Shown: positions 1-11,530, counted from the stretch's first letter. The stretch: DNA of 64,000 nucleotides from Cryptomeria japonica (GCF_030272615.1 NC_081410.1:190979619-191043618); one strand, 5' to 3'. A program made the numbers and translations. The notes: generated from the letters alone by a model not told the origin.

Positions 1-3000
1 GGATGTGTGGAGCAAGTGGAAGAGTTATGAAGGCTTATGATTGTGAAAAGAAGTGAAAGTAGGATAGCATGATGGAGACTCGGGATCAACAAGTATGCTT
101 TTTGACTTAAAATTGTAGAACTTTTGCCCCCAGTTATTTTGATATTAGGGGAGATCAGCTCTTGCTCTTTTTGCTTCATATGAGTTTTGTCCTTGACCTT
201 GATTTTTGCAGAGTCCAATAGCTTTTGATTTTGATTTGGACTGAAGCACTTTTCTTTATTTTTGACTTTTAGATTTTTCTTTTCAAAGCTTGATTTTTGA
301 TCCCCAATGAGTAAGGGCTTTTGTAATTCTTGTTGATCCAAGTCTAGAAGTGGAGTGGAAATGGAATGAGTGGATGATATGGTAAGGCTATGTGAGTTCT
401 CAAGAGGGTTGGCGATACGCTCAATAGATTCTTTGTTGGAACCACTCTTAGGATTGTTGATATCAAGAGATGCTTGCACCACTAAAGGAGATTTGCATTC
501 GGACTTAGTAGCCACAACACTAGGTGGTTCACACCCAATTCCTTGGCATTGCAAATTGTTTGTAGATTGTTCTTGTCGATTGAATGTCTTAGGAGATAGT
601 GGGAGTTGATCAACATGAAAGATATACTCACCACATCCCATGTCTTTAAACTTGAAGTTTTCTTTGTGCTCTGCTTGTTTTGATGTAGAAACTTTTAATG
701 ATTCTGGATTCACATATGCTGATGATGGAATTGCTTCTCGATTGACTAGGATTGTTATTTCTGATTTAGGTTGCAGATTGTTGCAATATATAAATGGATT
801 TGGGTCACCGTTGACCGTTACCTCGACTCCATTATGAGGAAACTTAATGCATTGATGGTATGTCGATGGGACTGCCCTCATTTCATGAATCCAAGGACGT
901 CCTAGCAATATGTTATATGTGAGATCCAGATCTAGGACTTGACAAACCACATCCTTTGTGACTGGCCCAATTCTTAGCGGTAAGGTAACTGTGCCCTTGG
1001 ATGAACGCTCTTCATCATCATAGGCCTTGATGGTGATTTGGTTTGTAGAATTCACAACTTTGTCAGAATATCCCAATTGTCTAATGGTGCTCAAAGTACA
1101 AATGTTTAGACCTGCTCCTCCATCTATCAGGACTCGCTTTATTCGATGTTTATGTATAAAGGATTCAACGTGTAAAGGTGCATTATGTGGCTGACTTATG
1201 GAGGCGTCATCAGCTTCTGTGAATGTGAGGGAGTGTGGAACGGATAGGTATCCCACCATGGCTTGGAACTGGTCCACATTCAGATCAGTAGGGACGGCAG
1301 TGTCTCTCAAGATTTTGTCAAGGATAGCTTTATGAGCAGGGGATATGCGTAGAAGCTCAAGAATGGAGATGAGCGCGGGTGTCTTCCCTAACTGTTCTAC
1401 AAGGTCATACTCAGGTTTGGTAGATGAAGAAGCGGTGTTTTTAGTTGGAGCACCTTGCAAAGTGATTTTACCTCGGTGGGTTGTAACATGACATTCAGAA
1501 GTAGGCTCAGAAGAAGATCCAACACCTCTTAGGACAATCTTGGGTCGCTGAGGAGGATTCTCAGGGTTTTTGTTCTTGATGGTAACAGTAGAGATATGAT
1601 TATCCATTGAGATGTGATTGATAGTTGAATCATAGTTGTAAGGTGCTCTGGTATAGTTGTCTTGGTCATCTGTGGCTTTAGCTTTTCCCTTGTCATGTTT
1701 TGGGAATGGTTCCTTAAACATCTCATGTTCTTGATTAGACGAATGTCCCTCAATCTCAATATCACCTCTATCAATGAGATCCTGTATGATGTTCTTCAGT
1801 CGATGATAATTTCCTGTCTTATGACCCTTGCTCTTATAAAATTCACAATACTCATCATCATTCCACCAATTCGGCTTAACCTTTGGTTCATAGGGAGGAA
1901 AATCTGGAACTGTGATTACCTTGTTTTCCACAAGCTTCTTGAAAACTGACTCAAGTGGTTCTCCCAATGGAGTGTACTTCCTTCGTGATCTGGAAGTTGT
2001 TTGAGTATTCACTTGATTGTTTGTAGAACTTGATCCAGAAAAGATGAAGTTAGGTCGCATTGTGTTGGCATCAACAACACCATCATTGACTGTGTTCTTG
2101 TTTTTATTCCAAAATCTTGGCTTGTCTTTTCCTTTAAAGTCATCTTTGTTTTCCTTAAATATCTTAATGACTCCTTGTTCAATTAGGACCTTTTCTGTCA
2201 CCAAGCCCTTTTCAATAACATCCTTGAATGTAGACAAACAAGCTTTCCTTAAGTCATAGCCAATGTCTTTGTTAACATTTTGTGTGAACATCTCTACCAT
2301 TTGTTTTTGTGGAATTTCACAAGAGCATCTGCTGGCTAGATTTCTCCATCTTTGTAAGAATGATGCAAAAGATTCTCCCTCTTTTTGCTTGGTGTTGCAC
2401 AAAGAAGTGACTGATATGTCTGTCTCTATATTGTAGGAGAAATGTTGAATAAATGCTTCTGCTAGGTCACCCCATGACTTAATACCAGGTGGAAGTTGGG
2501 AGAACCATTCCATAGCTTGATCTCCTAAGCTCTGCGGGAACAATCGCATCAAATATGTCTCTTCTGCTGCTACCTCAATGCAAGTTGTGAAAAACTGTCT
2601 TATGTGCGCCTTAGGATCCCCTTTTCCTCTATACTTATCAAATTTAGGTGTCACAAAGTGTGTAGGAAAAGGAGGCATTGGAATGCTCTTGTCAAATGGA
2701 TAAGGACATATGTCTCTCATTGTGTATGTTGGCTTCGGTGTATTTATGTCCTCCATTTTCTTTTGTAAGTCCCTAATTTGTTCTTCCAAACTGCTCTTAG
2801 GTGGAGATCGACTTCTTGAACCATATCCCATGTTTGAGGCGCCCATTGGAGGAGGTGCATGTTGCATATATGGATGATATTGATCATACACATGTTCATA
2901 TGGAGGAGGTCTGTAATAATGTTGCATATATGGACCACTTGGTATAGATTCATGTTGAGGAACACCATATCTATTTTGCGCATGTATACCATATTCTACA

Positions 3001-3677
3001 GGCATGTCATGTTCTATTGTATTGCCCCCAAATTTGACATGAGGTTTCCTTGTGTCCAAATTTTCAGCATGCCTTGGAACATCTGATTGTTTTGGTTGAT
3101 CCATAGCTTGAGCATATCTATCTGCATAAGACTTCCATAATGGTTTTCGAAGGTAAGTATCATATGTTTGAGCATGTGTATGTGGGACTTCTGGTTTTTG
3201 AAGCAAAGCTGATGGTGATTCAGGTACCATATGCGGTCCTCTATTTCCTCCACTATTAGGTCTCCCTTGATCCATGTTGGAGTGAGTTTGTTGCGAGAGT
3301 CGGTTTTCCATAAGTTGAGACATGTCAAAGTCATGAGGTATTTTAGCTCCACTTTGTGCCATCATGTGTAAGAAGTATTGTCGATCTCTCCTCATTATCT
3401 CTTCAACCAATCTATTGAAATGAGGATTCATTATGGATTCTTCTATATCTGCTGATTGTATTGAAAAGTTGTCCACATTGTCATTGTGTGTAGTATTGTT
3501 GTTTATAGTGTTTGCGCTTTCCACATTTGGATTGTTTCTATAAACATCCATGTTTGGTAATGTAGTGTGTTCAGGATTGAAGAATAAATCATTGTCATAC
3601 TCATAAGAACTCATGTTTGCGGATTCGTGAGCTTCTTTAGCTATTCTCCTAGATTTTTGAAGGCGTGTTTCAACCAT
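1..3677 (-). CDS. gag-protease polyprotein of T1, open to the window edge
   Basis: The frame opens with ATG at 3675-3677 (MVETRLQKSRR) and I see no stop before position 1, at least 1,225 codons. It is homologous over about 980 residues to the Gag-protease of T2. It has a retrotransposon Gag domain (residues about 340-500), a knuckle near 610, and an aspartic protease whose catalytic Asp (LIDGGA) is residue 852 in both elements. Two knuckle ligands present in T2 are replaced here by Tyr (CEFY for CEFH, GNYH for GNCH). Beyond about position 620 the frame goes into a Lys/Gln/Ser-rich segment with no counterpart in T2. It is probably a Gag-Pol polyprotein continuing left. Whether it is functional is unknown. 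Confidence 0.85.
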   Translation of the reverse strand, partial: MVETRLQKSRRIAKEAHESANMSSYEYDNDLFFNPEHTTLPNMDVYRNNPNVESANTINNNTTHNDNVDNFSIQSADIEESIMNPHFNRLVEEIMRRDRQYFLHMMAQSGAKIPHDFDMSQLMENRLSQQTHSNMDQGRPNSGGNRGPHMVPESPSALLQKPEVPHTHAQTYDTYLRKPLWKSYADRYAQAMDQPKQSDVPRHAENLDTRKPHVKFGGNTIEHDMPVEYGIHAQNRYGVPQHESIPSGPYMQHYYRPPPYEHVYDQYHPYMQHAPPPMGASNMGYGSRSRSPPKSSLEEQIRDLQKKMEDINTPKPTYTMRDICPYPFDKSIPMPPFPTHFVTPKFDKYRGKGDPKAHIRQFFTTCIEVAAEETYLMRLFPQSLGDQAMEWFSQLPPGIKSWGDLAEAFIQHFSYNIETDISVTSLCNTKQKEGESFASFLQRWRNLASRCSCEIPQKQMVEMFTQNVNKDIGYDLRKACLSTFKDVIEKGLVTEKVLIEQGVIKIFKENKDDFKGKDKPRFWNKNKNTVNDGVVDANTMRPNFIFSGSSSTNNQVNTQTTSRSRRKYTPLGEPLESVFKKLVENKVITVPDFPPYEPKVKPNWWNDDEYCEFYKSKGHKTGNYHRLKNIIQDLIDRGDIEIEGHSSNQEHEMFKEPFPKHDKGKAKATDDQDNYTRAPYNYDSTINHISMDNHISTVTIKNKNPENPPQRPKIVLRGVGSSSEPTSECHVTTHRGKITLQGAPTKNTASSSTKPEYDLVEQLGKTPALISILELLRISPAHKAILDKILRDTAVPTDLNVDQFQAMVGYLSVPHSLTFTEADDASISQPHNAPLHVESFIHKHRIKRVLIDGGAGLNICTLSTIRQLGYSDKVVNSTNQITIKAYDDEERSSKGTVTLPLRIGPVTKDVVCQVLDLDLTYNILLGRPWIHEMRAVPSTYHQCIKFPHNGVEVTVNGDPNPFIYCNNLQPKSEITILVNREAIPSSAYVNPESLKVSTSKQAEHKENFKFKDMGCGEYIFHVDQLPLSPKTFNRQEQSTNNLQCQGIGCEPPSVVATKSECKSPLVVQASLDINNPKSGSNKESIERIANPLENSHSLTISSTHSISTPLLDLDQQELQKPLLIGDQKSSFEKKNLKVKNKEKCFSPNQNQKLLDSAKIKVKDKTHMKQKEQELISPNIKITGGKSSTILSQKAYLLIPSLHHAILLSLLFTIISLHNSSTCSTH

Positions 3678-4170
3678 GAACTAGGTATTTGACCAAGATG
3701 TGAGAGACTAGATGAAAAATGGAAAAATTATGGAAGACCAAGAGTTGTATGGAGTGTAAATGAATCTTGGGGTGTACTTGCAATGTTCGAAGTGTAAGAC
3801 CAAGTATGTAAGTAGTAGAGTAGGTGTGACTTCCAAAGAGAGGATAGTTTCTCTTGATGAGGTAAGCTGACCTTGACTCTAAGTAAGACCAAATGAGACC
3901 CAAAGGTAAGAAACCTTGATGAGGGACCACTTAGCAAAGTGTAGTAGTATGTAGTGTGTTGACAAAGTATGATGAGGACAAGCAAGTGACCTTTTGACTC
4001 AAGTTTAGACAAATGTGAATGTAAAATGAGATGTGAAGCAATGATGGACTGTATGAGACCTTAGGACAGGCTGACTGCTAGATGAAACCTGGAGAGACAA
4101 CCTAAGAAGCTCAAGTATGCCGAAACTGATTTTCTTTGTTTGCTTGACTGTTAAAGTTTTCAAATCCTGA

Positions 4171-4325
4171 CACAGACGCCTCTGTATACTTCACAGACGC
4201 GTTTCCCAGACACAGACGCCTCTCTGTTTGACACAGACGCTGATAAAAACACAGACGCTATTCTGTACTTCACAGACGCGCTTATCCGACGCAGATGCGG
4301 TTTGAACGGACACAGACGCGTTTCT
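4171..4325. repeat. CACAGACGC short repeat array, gag-proximal (T1)
   Basis: About nine degenerate copies of a CACAGACGC core spaced roughly every 17-20 bases. Spacers vary and contain CTCTGT or TTCTGT. The array is shared with T2 (47739-47892). Reverse-complement copies occur in the intron of the antisense gene of T2 (35380-35640). Confidence 0.85.
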
Positions 4326-5537
4326 GTAACCTTAGTGCAATTTTTCCTATCTGTGAAGTTGTTTTTGTTGTGACCAAATCTGATTGTTCGACTATTTTTT
4401 CGTGACAAGAGGACACAATGTTGATGACTCAATGTTTGCAAACTGTTTAGACTCCAAAAGTGTGTTGTTTGATGTAAAAAGTTTTTTTTTTTTTGCATAC
4501 ACTTGAAGACACAAAAGACACAATGTTTTGCTGTTTTGTCTTGAATGTTTGAGTGTTTAGCATAAGACAAGCACAAATCTTAGGGCTGGCCAAGACAATA
4601 GTTGTTGATCCCACATAGGGTTTTACCCCCGAGGCTACGCTATTCAGAGCGGATACTTAGATGCTTGACCTCACTGGCTCCACCCTCGGCACTCACTTCT
4701 CAGGTCAGCCAAGCATCAGTCCCCATGAAAACTCCCCATGGCGAACTTTGTATCTCTACTAAGAACCGTATGTGTGTGGGCCGCTACCAGAGGTCCGACC
4801 TCCTGCCTCAACAACTAGAAGGATTTGGGCATCTAAAACAAAGAGGTGCTAGTAAGGGCATCCGCTCGTGTGGCCATACATGCGGCACTTTCAGCTCTGT
4901 AAATACAGAAGGCTCCCAGCCGGTAGGGGTTACGCCCTACAAATGATCAAATAAATTTGATCAAACGGGTTTATGGGGAGACATAGTGTCGGTATGAACT
5001 AATCAGCACACGTTATCCATAGTTTTCACCATGAATACATTTGATTATAGTGGTTCGGAAGAGGTGGGTTTTCCTCGCTACCACTTGGGTCGTTCTCTTC
5101 TCACTAGTAGTCCTAATGACCACACGGGAAGACAGGCCCTCTAAAGAGTAAACAAAAAGAGCCTATTGCTCAAGACACAAAAGACAATGATTCAGTTTTA
5201 GTGCACCAATTGAAGTGTTTGCTAAGCTATGAAAACAAGGCACACAATAAAATTACAAAACCCTAGCTAAGGCCCTGCAACAAAATTGTTAGTAGTTTGG
5301 GTTGTTTCAAATGATCACCCCTTCCTGCAAGCATACAAGTTAGGTAAATTTTAGAAAACCCAAAAGACTTTGTGAAAAGGGGCCTTCAACAAAACGTTTT
5401 TGCCTCCAAAGCAAGCTGCACAAACCAGGTTAGCTAGATCTGCAAGGGTTAGCCGAAAATAAACCAGATCTGAAACCCTAAGTACAAAATCCGAAAACCC
5501 GAATCTCAGAAAAATTGAAATTGCAAAACAAAAAGCA

Positions 5538-5797
5538 CAGACGCCTCTATACCAGACACAGACGCGTCTGTACGACACAGATGCGGTTATGTAGTTCACA
5601 TACGCGATCAGTGGTCACAGACGCGACTTCCGAGTGCAGACGCGATAAGATCAATCACAGACGCGGTTAAAATTCTCAGACGCGATTCCAGAAACCTGCA
5701 AAAATAAAAATTGGCAGAAACACAGACGCGATTCTCGATATCGCAGACGCTTCTGAAACACAAAAACGCGATCCGAACACTCGCAGACGCGGAAAAA
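5538..5797. repeat. CACAGACGCG short repeat array, LTR-proximal (T1)
   Basis: About a dozen degenerate copies of CACAGACGCG or GCAGACGCG between the conserved leader core and the primer binding site. The CpG-rich motif stands out against AT-rich neighbours. The same array lies at 49085-49350 in T2, with individual units differing, so unit sequence turns over faster than the core. Confidence 0.85.
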
Positions 5798-5882
5798 CCT
5801 AAAATGTTGTCGAAAGCTGTCCGATCTGCAACTTCAAAAATGCAAAATCTGCAACAAAAATGTTAAATGCAAAGGGACAAGG

Positions 5883-5903
5883 GTCCCACCGGGCGTGCCA
5901 AAA
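5883..5903 (-). other. Primer binding site of T1
   Basis: On the minus strand, three bases after the LTR end, the sequence reads TGGCACGCCCGGTGGGAC, starting with the TGG expected to pair with a tRNA 3' CCA end. The identical site sits at the same place in T2. I cannot name the tRNA from the sequence alone. Confidence 0.75.
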
Positions 5904-6690
5904 TGTGTATGGTGAAAATGGATAACAATAATAACAATATTGAAAGGCTAAATGAATCCAACCACCAAACCCTAGCCTAACAATCAACAAAGATCCACCA
6001 TAACATATGAAGATTACCTAAGACAATGCAAATCAAATGAAATCAGAAAGATTATACCATCACATGTCCAATAGGGTTTTGATCTCCATTCTTCCTATCT
6101 CCATTGATCTTGCTTGATATATTTGCTCTCAGATTTTTATATGCACAAGAGCTCAACAAAGAATGGAATGTGGTTGCAAGTAGGATCGTAGTGTAGTCAA
6201 TTGCATAAAAGATCATTAGCATCTGTCATTGGTCATTAGGGTTTGACAATGAAGAAAGCATCTCCTTAAATAGAAGACACAATATGAAATGGAGGGTTAA
6301 GATTGAGAGGTGTAAAAAGAGAGGTCGGCTAGGATTAGAGGGTAGGTAAAAGAAATACCAAAATAATGAAAGAGGTAGGTAGTGTATGAATTAAGAGATG
6401 AATGACATGTGTCATGTGTAGAAAAAGATAATGAATTAATTAAATAAATAAAGATTTATTTAATTAATAGAAGAATAAGACAATTAAATAAATAAAATAT
6501 TTATTTAATTTAGGAAAGGGATAATTTAAATAAATAAATGTATTTATTTAAATGAAAAATAAGGCTAGAAGAGGATAAATGAATTAATTAAATAAATAAA
6601 AATTTATTTAATTAATAGAAGAATTAGGCTTAGATAATTAAATAAATAAAATATTTATTTAATTAGACATGACAATTTTGAGTGTCTACA
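5904..6690 (-). repeat. 5' LTR of T1
   Basis: 787 bp, TGTAGACAC...CCATACACA on the minus strand (TG...CA termini). It is about 95% alike, by eye, to the two 793-bp LTRs of T2. The right (U3) part is an array of AT-rich palindromes. The bases following it (CAAAC at 6691-6695) are the presumed target duplication, whose partner is off the window. Confidence 0.92.
6431..6662. repeat. Palindrome array in the T1 LTR
   Basis: Five successive imperfect palindromes of about 30 bases built from TTAAATAAATAAA and its complement TTTATTTATTTAA, separated by 15-40 bases. Each could fold into a hairpin. The T2 LTRs carry a shortened version. They sit in U3, upstream of the expected transcription start. Confidence 0.8.
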
Positions 6691-7711
6691 CAAACCACAA
6701 CCACAAAGAAAATTCCCAAACACGCAATCCACGATGAACAAATTCCACATAAGACTTCATCAAAATCCAAAAGCAATTCTCCTCCGAAAATACATAAACT
6801 TGCATGCGCAAATCCCAAATAGAAATTTGAATGCAAAGCATAAAGCTCACTCCTCTTCCACCTTCGAAAACAAATTAAAAATAATAAATACTAAATAAAA
6901 CTCTCAATTAGCCAATAAAACCAAAAAACATAAAATAAAAGAATAAATAATTAATTAGCAATTAAATATAAAAGTCCCAATTAATTATAAAATCTCTAAA
7001 AAAATAATTTATTTAATAATATTAAACTCGCATTAGATATTATTTATTATTTACACTTTAAAACTTATATCACTATTGATTAATTAATTACCACATTAAA
7101 ATCAACCCACATAATAATTAAATAAAATACCACATAGCCAAAATACTAGAACTGACAAGGTATCGACTAGGCTTAGAACGTGATAAGACATTATATCATT
7201 CTTCATTTCAACTTGCCATTGGATTAGAGACATGCTCAAACCTGTGAAGCCAGGTGAAGTCTATGTCTAGTACTCGCAATCCTGCATAACACCAAACGTC
7301 TATGCACAACATATATATGGAAAGAGAATCACAACGTCATACCTCGCTCACAATGAGTGGTATGACATTGTCCCTTCCACGCCCATAAATTCAATACAAC
7401 ACAATAAAGGCATATTATCATCATGTCAAATATAATCATGAAGTAAAGTTAGCACATATCATGATAACATTATAAGTAAATATAAATCACTAAATATGCA
7501 TACATAACTAAATACAAATCTAAACATCAACATAGTCTGTAATGTACCATCATCCATATAAAGCATAATATAACATATGTCAACATGTAATGTCTATCAT
7601 CAGAAACATGATCGAAATCATAAGCATCTACCAAGAGTATCATAAATGAAACTAAACAAGTGCACAAGTGTCTAATGATGCATCAAAATAAAAGTATGTC
7701 AAGGAGGGACA
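6691..7711 (-). repeat. 3' LTR remnant of a decayed chromovirus
   Basis: The plus-strand text ends in GTCAAGGAGGGACA at 7711 and is followed by a polypurine tract in minus orientation (GGGGAGGATGTAG, 7712-7724). This is the usual junction between a Ty3 internal region and its 3' LTR, with U3 starting TGTCCCTCC. The left end is cut by T1, so the full LTR length is unknown. The region is AT-rich with no gene. Confidence 0.65.
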
Positions 7712-7724
7712 CTACATCCTCCCC

Positions 7725-9133
7725 TTGGGCCTCGACTTACTCCTAGAAGCCTGAGAACAAATAGGGAAGAGCTCTATCATCCATGTTGCATCCTCCCATG
7801 TCGTCGAAGACTCATCATTAGGATCCCATTTTACCCTAATCTGCTCTATGTCTTGACCCTTTAGGGTCAACCCCTGACGTTGCAAAATGTGCACGAGTTT
7901 CAAAGAAAGCTACCCACCTCTACCTGTAAAGCATTCCAATCCAATACATGTGTCACGTCAACAAAATAAGATCTCAAAATTGATATATGAAATACATCCT
8001 GGATGCGAGACAAGTTGGATGAAAATGCTAGACAATAAGCTACAAGACCGATCCTCTCCAAAACCTCAAATGGACCAACAAAATGCAATGCCAAGTTAGA
8101 GCCTTTTCCATAACAGATAGGACTCTTATGCAGACGTACTCTCAAAAACACCTTATCTCCTGCAGAAAATTGACGATTCACATGATGAGCATCTGCATAC
8201 TTCTTTTGCCTATCTTGTGCTGCCACCAAATGCTCCCGAATACAAGTCACCTGCTGCTCCATCTCCTGTAAAATTATCTTAGGTCCCAAATTAATTCTAT
8301 CATCTAACCGATCCCAACTCAAAGGCGTACAACAAGGCTAACCATACAAATCCTAAAAAGGTGACATACCAATAGAACTATGGTATCCATTATTATAGGC
8401 AAACTCTACCAAATACAAGTAATCCTCCCATCGAGACTACTAATCCATGACATACATCTTAAGCATATCCTCGAGAACCTAATTAATTCTCTCTATTTGC
8501 CCACCTATCTCGGGATTGTATGTTGAGCTAAATTTCAACTAAGGTCCTAAGGCATGCTAAAGAGAAGTCCACAATGAAGAAAAAATATGGGATCTTGGTC
8601 CAATGTAATCCGACGAGGAATTTAATGCAACCTCACAATATCCTCCATGAAAACTCGAGCCACTGTCATTGTTGTATAAGAAGACTGAGAATATAAAAAA
8701 TGACCACCTTGGTGAACCTATCAACGATGACCATGATAGCATCATGTCTACGAGAAGAAAATAGCAAACCAATAATGAAATCCTTTGAAATAATGTCCCA
8801 TTTCCAATCTGAAACTAGGTTAGACTGAAACAACCCACCTAGATGTTGATGCTCAACCTTCACCCTCTGACACTCCAAGCACTAAGACACAAAATCTACT
8901 ATATCACACCTTATGTTGAACCAATGATACAACTATCGTAGGTCTGTGTCCATCTTCTTAACGGACGTGCCAAATAAGGTGCACAACGTACCTGTGTCAA
9001 AAATCAAAGTACGAAGTCCTTCTATTGATGGAACATGCATACAACCTAAGTGGCACAAAATACCATCTGACTCCAATGAATAACCTTCATATCTCCCTTC
9101 TAAGGCTCTCCTAGAGTCAACTTCCGCCCTCAC
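7725..9133 (-). pseudogene. Chromovirus integrase and chromodomain, broken
   Basis: Integrase core remnant at 8557-8878 ([14 protein letters not shown] and [12 protein letters not shown], matching the usual first catalytic Asp region). Integrase C-terminal part at 7900-8322 (AGDKVFLRVRLHKSP, GPFEVLERIG, VFHISILRSY). A chromodomain-like end at 7712-7903 (IRVKWDPNDESSTTWEDATW) carries the Trp-Glu-x-Ala-Thr-Trp motif. Several stops and frameshifts separate these pieces, so no integrase can be made. In the active family the chromodomain directs integration to heterochromatin. Confidence 0.82.
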
Positions 9134-10660
9134 CTCCTAATACCAAGCATCCAAAGGAAGTACTCTAAGTATCTAGCTCCTCGAATCCACACTAAGAATC
9201 ATCTCTGACAACTCATGTCTCCTATGACTCAGTGCATCCACTACAACATTTGCCTCCCCTTAAATGTACTTAACCTCAAATTCATAGTCACAAAGAAAAT
9301 CCATCCATCATCACTAACTAACATTCAAGTTTGGTTGCGTAAATATATACTGCAAACTTCGATGACCACTACGCAACTCAAACCAATACCCAAGAAGAAA
9401 ATGTCTCCACCTCGTCAAAGCATGAACAACTATTGCTAACTCCAAATCATGAGTGGGATAATTTAGCTTGTGATCCTTGAGTTTTCAAGACTCATAGGCA
9501 ATCACGCACTCATCCTACATAAGAATTGCTCCCAATCCTTCCAAAGAAGCATCAGTGCACGTAAAAAAATTACTCGTTGGATCAGGCACTGCCAGAATAG
9601 GTGCACTGGTCAATCGCTCTTTGAGAGTCTATAAAGTTGATTCACATTGCTCTGTCCAAATGCTTCTTCCCTTTCCTCTAAAGAGAAGTGATGGAATTAC
9701 CTATCTTTGAAAATCCCTAGACAAACTGACGATAATATCCTACAAGGTCCATAAAGTTGTGAACCTTAGCCACATTAGTAGGCATTAGCCAATCCACAAT
9801 TGTCTGAATCTTAGAAGGATCCATAGCAATAGCCTCTCTAGTGATAACATGACCCAGATACTTCACCTCAATCTGGAAGAACTCGCACTTAGCCAAATTG
9901 GCGTACAAGTGATTATCTTTGAGACATTGCAACACCTGTCTCAAATGCTCCTCCATGGTCCTCGAATAAATCAATATATTATCTCAAAACACAAGAACAA
10001 ATATATCAAGATAGGTACTAAATGCCCCATTCATCAGACTCGTGAATACTAAGGGCACATTAGTAAGTCCAAATGGAATCGTCGTAAACTCATAATGCTC
10101 ATAATGAGTGTGAAAAGTTGTCTGATGAATGTTTACTTCATGAATCCAAAGTTGATGGTACCTTGACTTAAGATCTATCTTAGAGAAGACCTTAGCATCC
10201 TTAATCTGATAAAAAAGATCATCAATCCTTGACAAAAGATATCAATTCTTCGTCGTCACCTTATTTAACTTTTGGTAATGTATTTACAAGCGAAGGGATC
10301 TATCCTCCTTCTTCACAAATAAAATTGGTGCTCCCCACGGAGAAACACTAGGACAAATGAAACCCTTAGCTAAAAAGTCCTCTAACTACAATTGCAACTC
10401 ACTCAACTCCTGAGTAGTCATCTTGTAAGATGCCTTATAAATTGATTCTACTCCAGGAACCAATTCAATCCAAAAATCAATGTCATGCTTAGATGGCATA
10501 CCCAAAATCTCATTGAGAAAGCCATCTAAAAACTCTTGAATAATAGGGTGCTTAAGAAGAGGGTCTTCTCCCTCATCCAAGTCATTCATTGTCACTACAA
10601 GCAATTGACACCCTTGTCGCACACACCTCTTCAATTGCATATAGAAGATCATGAAAAGAG
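9134..10660 (-). pseudogene. Chromovirus reverse transcriptase and RNase H, broken
   Basis: Two adjoining fragments at 9984-10235 ([30 protein letters not shown]) and 9717-9974 (ECKFF-type AKCEFFQIEVKYLGHVI, VGYYRQFV) are the palm and thumb of a Ty3 reverse transcriptase. The YxDD region between them is damaged around 9975-9990. 10386-10652 is the segment upstream of the fingers. 9200-9700 corresponds in position to RNase H but is too decayed to read with confidence. Non-functional. Confidence 0.8.
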
Positions 10661-10667
10661 AAATGGG

Positions 10668-11036
10668 TCATTGCACACCCACAATCTCCATACTCTCCAT
10701 GGTCACTAACAATCGTATTGTCTTCCATCGACAATCTATATTATTCTGATGTGCCTTAAGCCAGTCTGTACCCAAGACAACACTATGATATCCCAACAAA
10801 AGGACACAAAGATTGATTATGGTGGTAAGGATTCTTAAATCCAACTCACAGCCACAAATAAGAGAATCTACAACCACCTTAGAACCAATAGCTAACTCAA
10901 CCTGCCACATATCGTCTTGTTTTTCCATTCTGAGCCTGCATCTCTCCACTAAAGAGGGGGAAATAAAGGAATTAGAAGATCCAAAATCAAATAATACAGA
11001 AAATGAAACACCTCCTATCTCACCTAAAGTCTCCAC
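10668..11036 (-). pseudogene. Chromovirus aspartic protease, decayed
   Basis: A 122-codon frame with the pattern VLFDFGSSNSFIS near its start and VVLGTDWL near its end, the two landmarks of a retrotransposon pepsin-like protease. The active-site triplet reads Asp-Phe-Gly instead of Asp-Ser/Thr-Gly, so it is probably inactive. It lies directly upstream of the RT remnant. Confidence 0.78.
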
Positions 11037-11159
11037 AATTGTACCCTAATGCTCGGCCTGACGGTTATCAACCGTTGTGAAGACTCGGTGTGATCTCCCT
11101 GCATCACCTACAGTAGGTTATGAAGTTGCTAGCCTCTAACTAGACATCTATGCTAACAT

Positions 11160-11530
11160 CTATGGAAAATATACTAAAATGTGACCTTGTTGACCACATG
11201 TGAAGCAATCACCTTTGCTAAAATCTCTTCTTGCAGATAGTGCGTTGGACTGTTGGAAACTACCTCAACTAGTATTTGGCTGGAAATTCTATGTTGGCTG
11301 AGTATTATGAAAATTCCTAATGCATTGTCAGCTATGATCCCTGTCTGCCTGAGTACCACCATTGTGAGCAAAATTTTGACCCTGAAAATTCTTCCTCTGC
11401 TGACTTTGTCCACCCTTAAATTGTGGAGAGTGACTCCTAGCAGAACCTACTGCTTGTGACTGAGTATCCCTCGCACTAGAGCCTGAAGCTGGAGCACTAC
11501 CAATTTGCACTCATGTTTGTCCACCCAAAG
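11160..11530 (-). pseudogene. Chromovirus Gag C-terminus, decayed
   Basis: Gln/Ser/Gly-rich frame fragments (11174-11413, 11328-11510) followed on the minus strand by a residual zinc knuckle of the form C-F-T-C-G-Q-Q-G-H near 11190-11215. The last ligand is lost. This is the composition expected just before the protease of a chromovirus. Confidence 0.6.

Larger units (their letters stand above)
3678..5882 (-). other. T1 untranslated leader with conserved GC-rich core
   Basis: The stretch between primer binding site and gag start. It contains two arrays of CACAGACGC-type repeats flanking a core at about 4580-5340. The core is nearly identical to the T2 leader (48135-48870). An open frame of 114 codons on the plus strand (4602-4946, antisense to the element) differs from its T2 copy by only two residues. 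I do not recognise it as a protein. Since the whole core is equally conserved, a structured RNA role such as packaging or dimerisation is as likely as coding. Confidence 0.6.
1..6690 (-). mobile_element. Tat-lineage Ty3/gypsy retrotransposon T1 (5' half)
   Basis: A minus-strand LTR retrotransposon cut by the left window edge. Read right to left it shows a 5' LTR (6690 to 5904), a primer binding site, a leader of about 2.2 kb with GC-rich short repeats, and a gag-protease frame opening at 3677. LTR, leader and gag are clearly homologous to the complete element T2 at 34068-50245, which assigns the lineage. The base next to the LTR on the right (6691) lies in a decayed chromovirus LTR, so T1 probably inserted there. 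The left LTR and target duplication are outside the window. Confidence 0.92.

Noticed and set aside
4602-4946. Plus-strand 114-codon frame as a real host gene
   Set aside because: It occurs at the same place in the leaders of both T1 and T2, lies antisense to the elements, and matches no protein I know. Kept only as a conserved leader feature.
4171-5797. CACAGACGC arrays as a CRISPR array
   Set aside because: Units are 9-10 bases, degenerate and irregularly spaced, within a plant retrotransposon leader.
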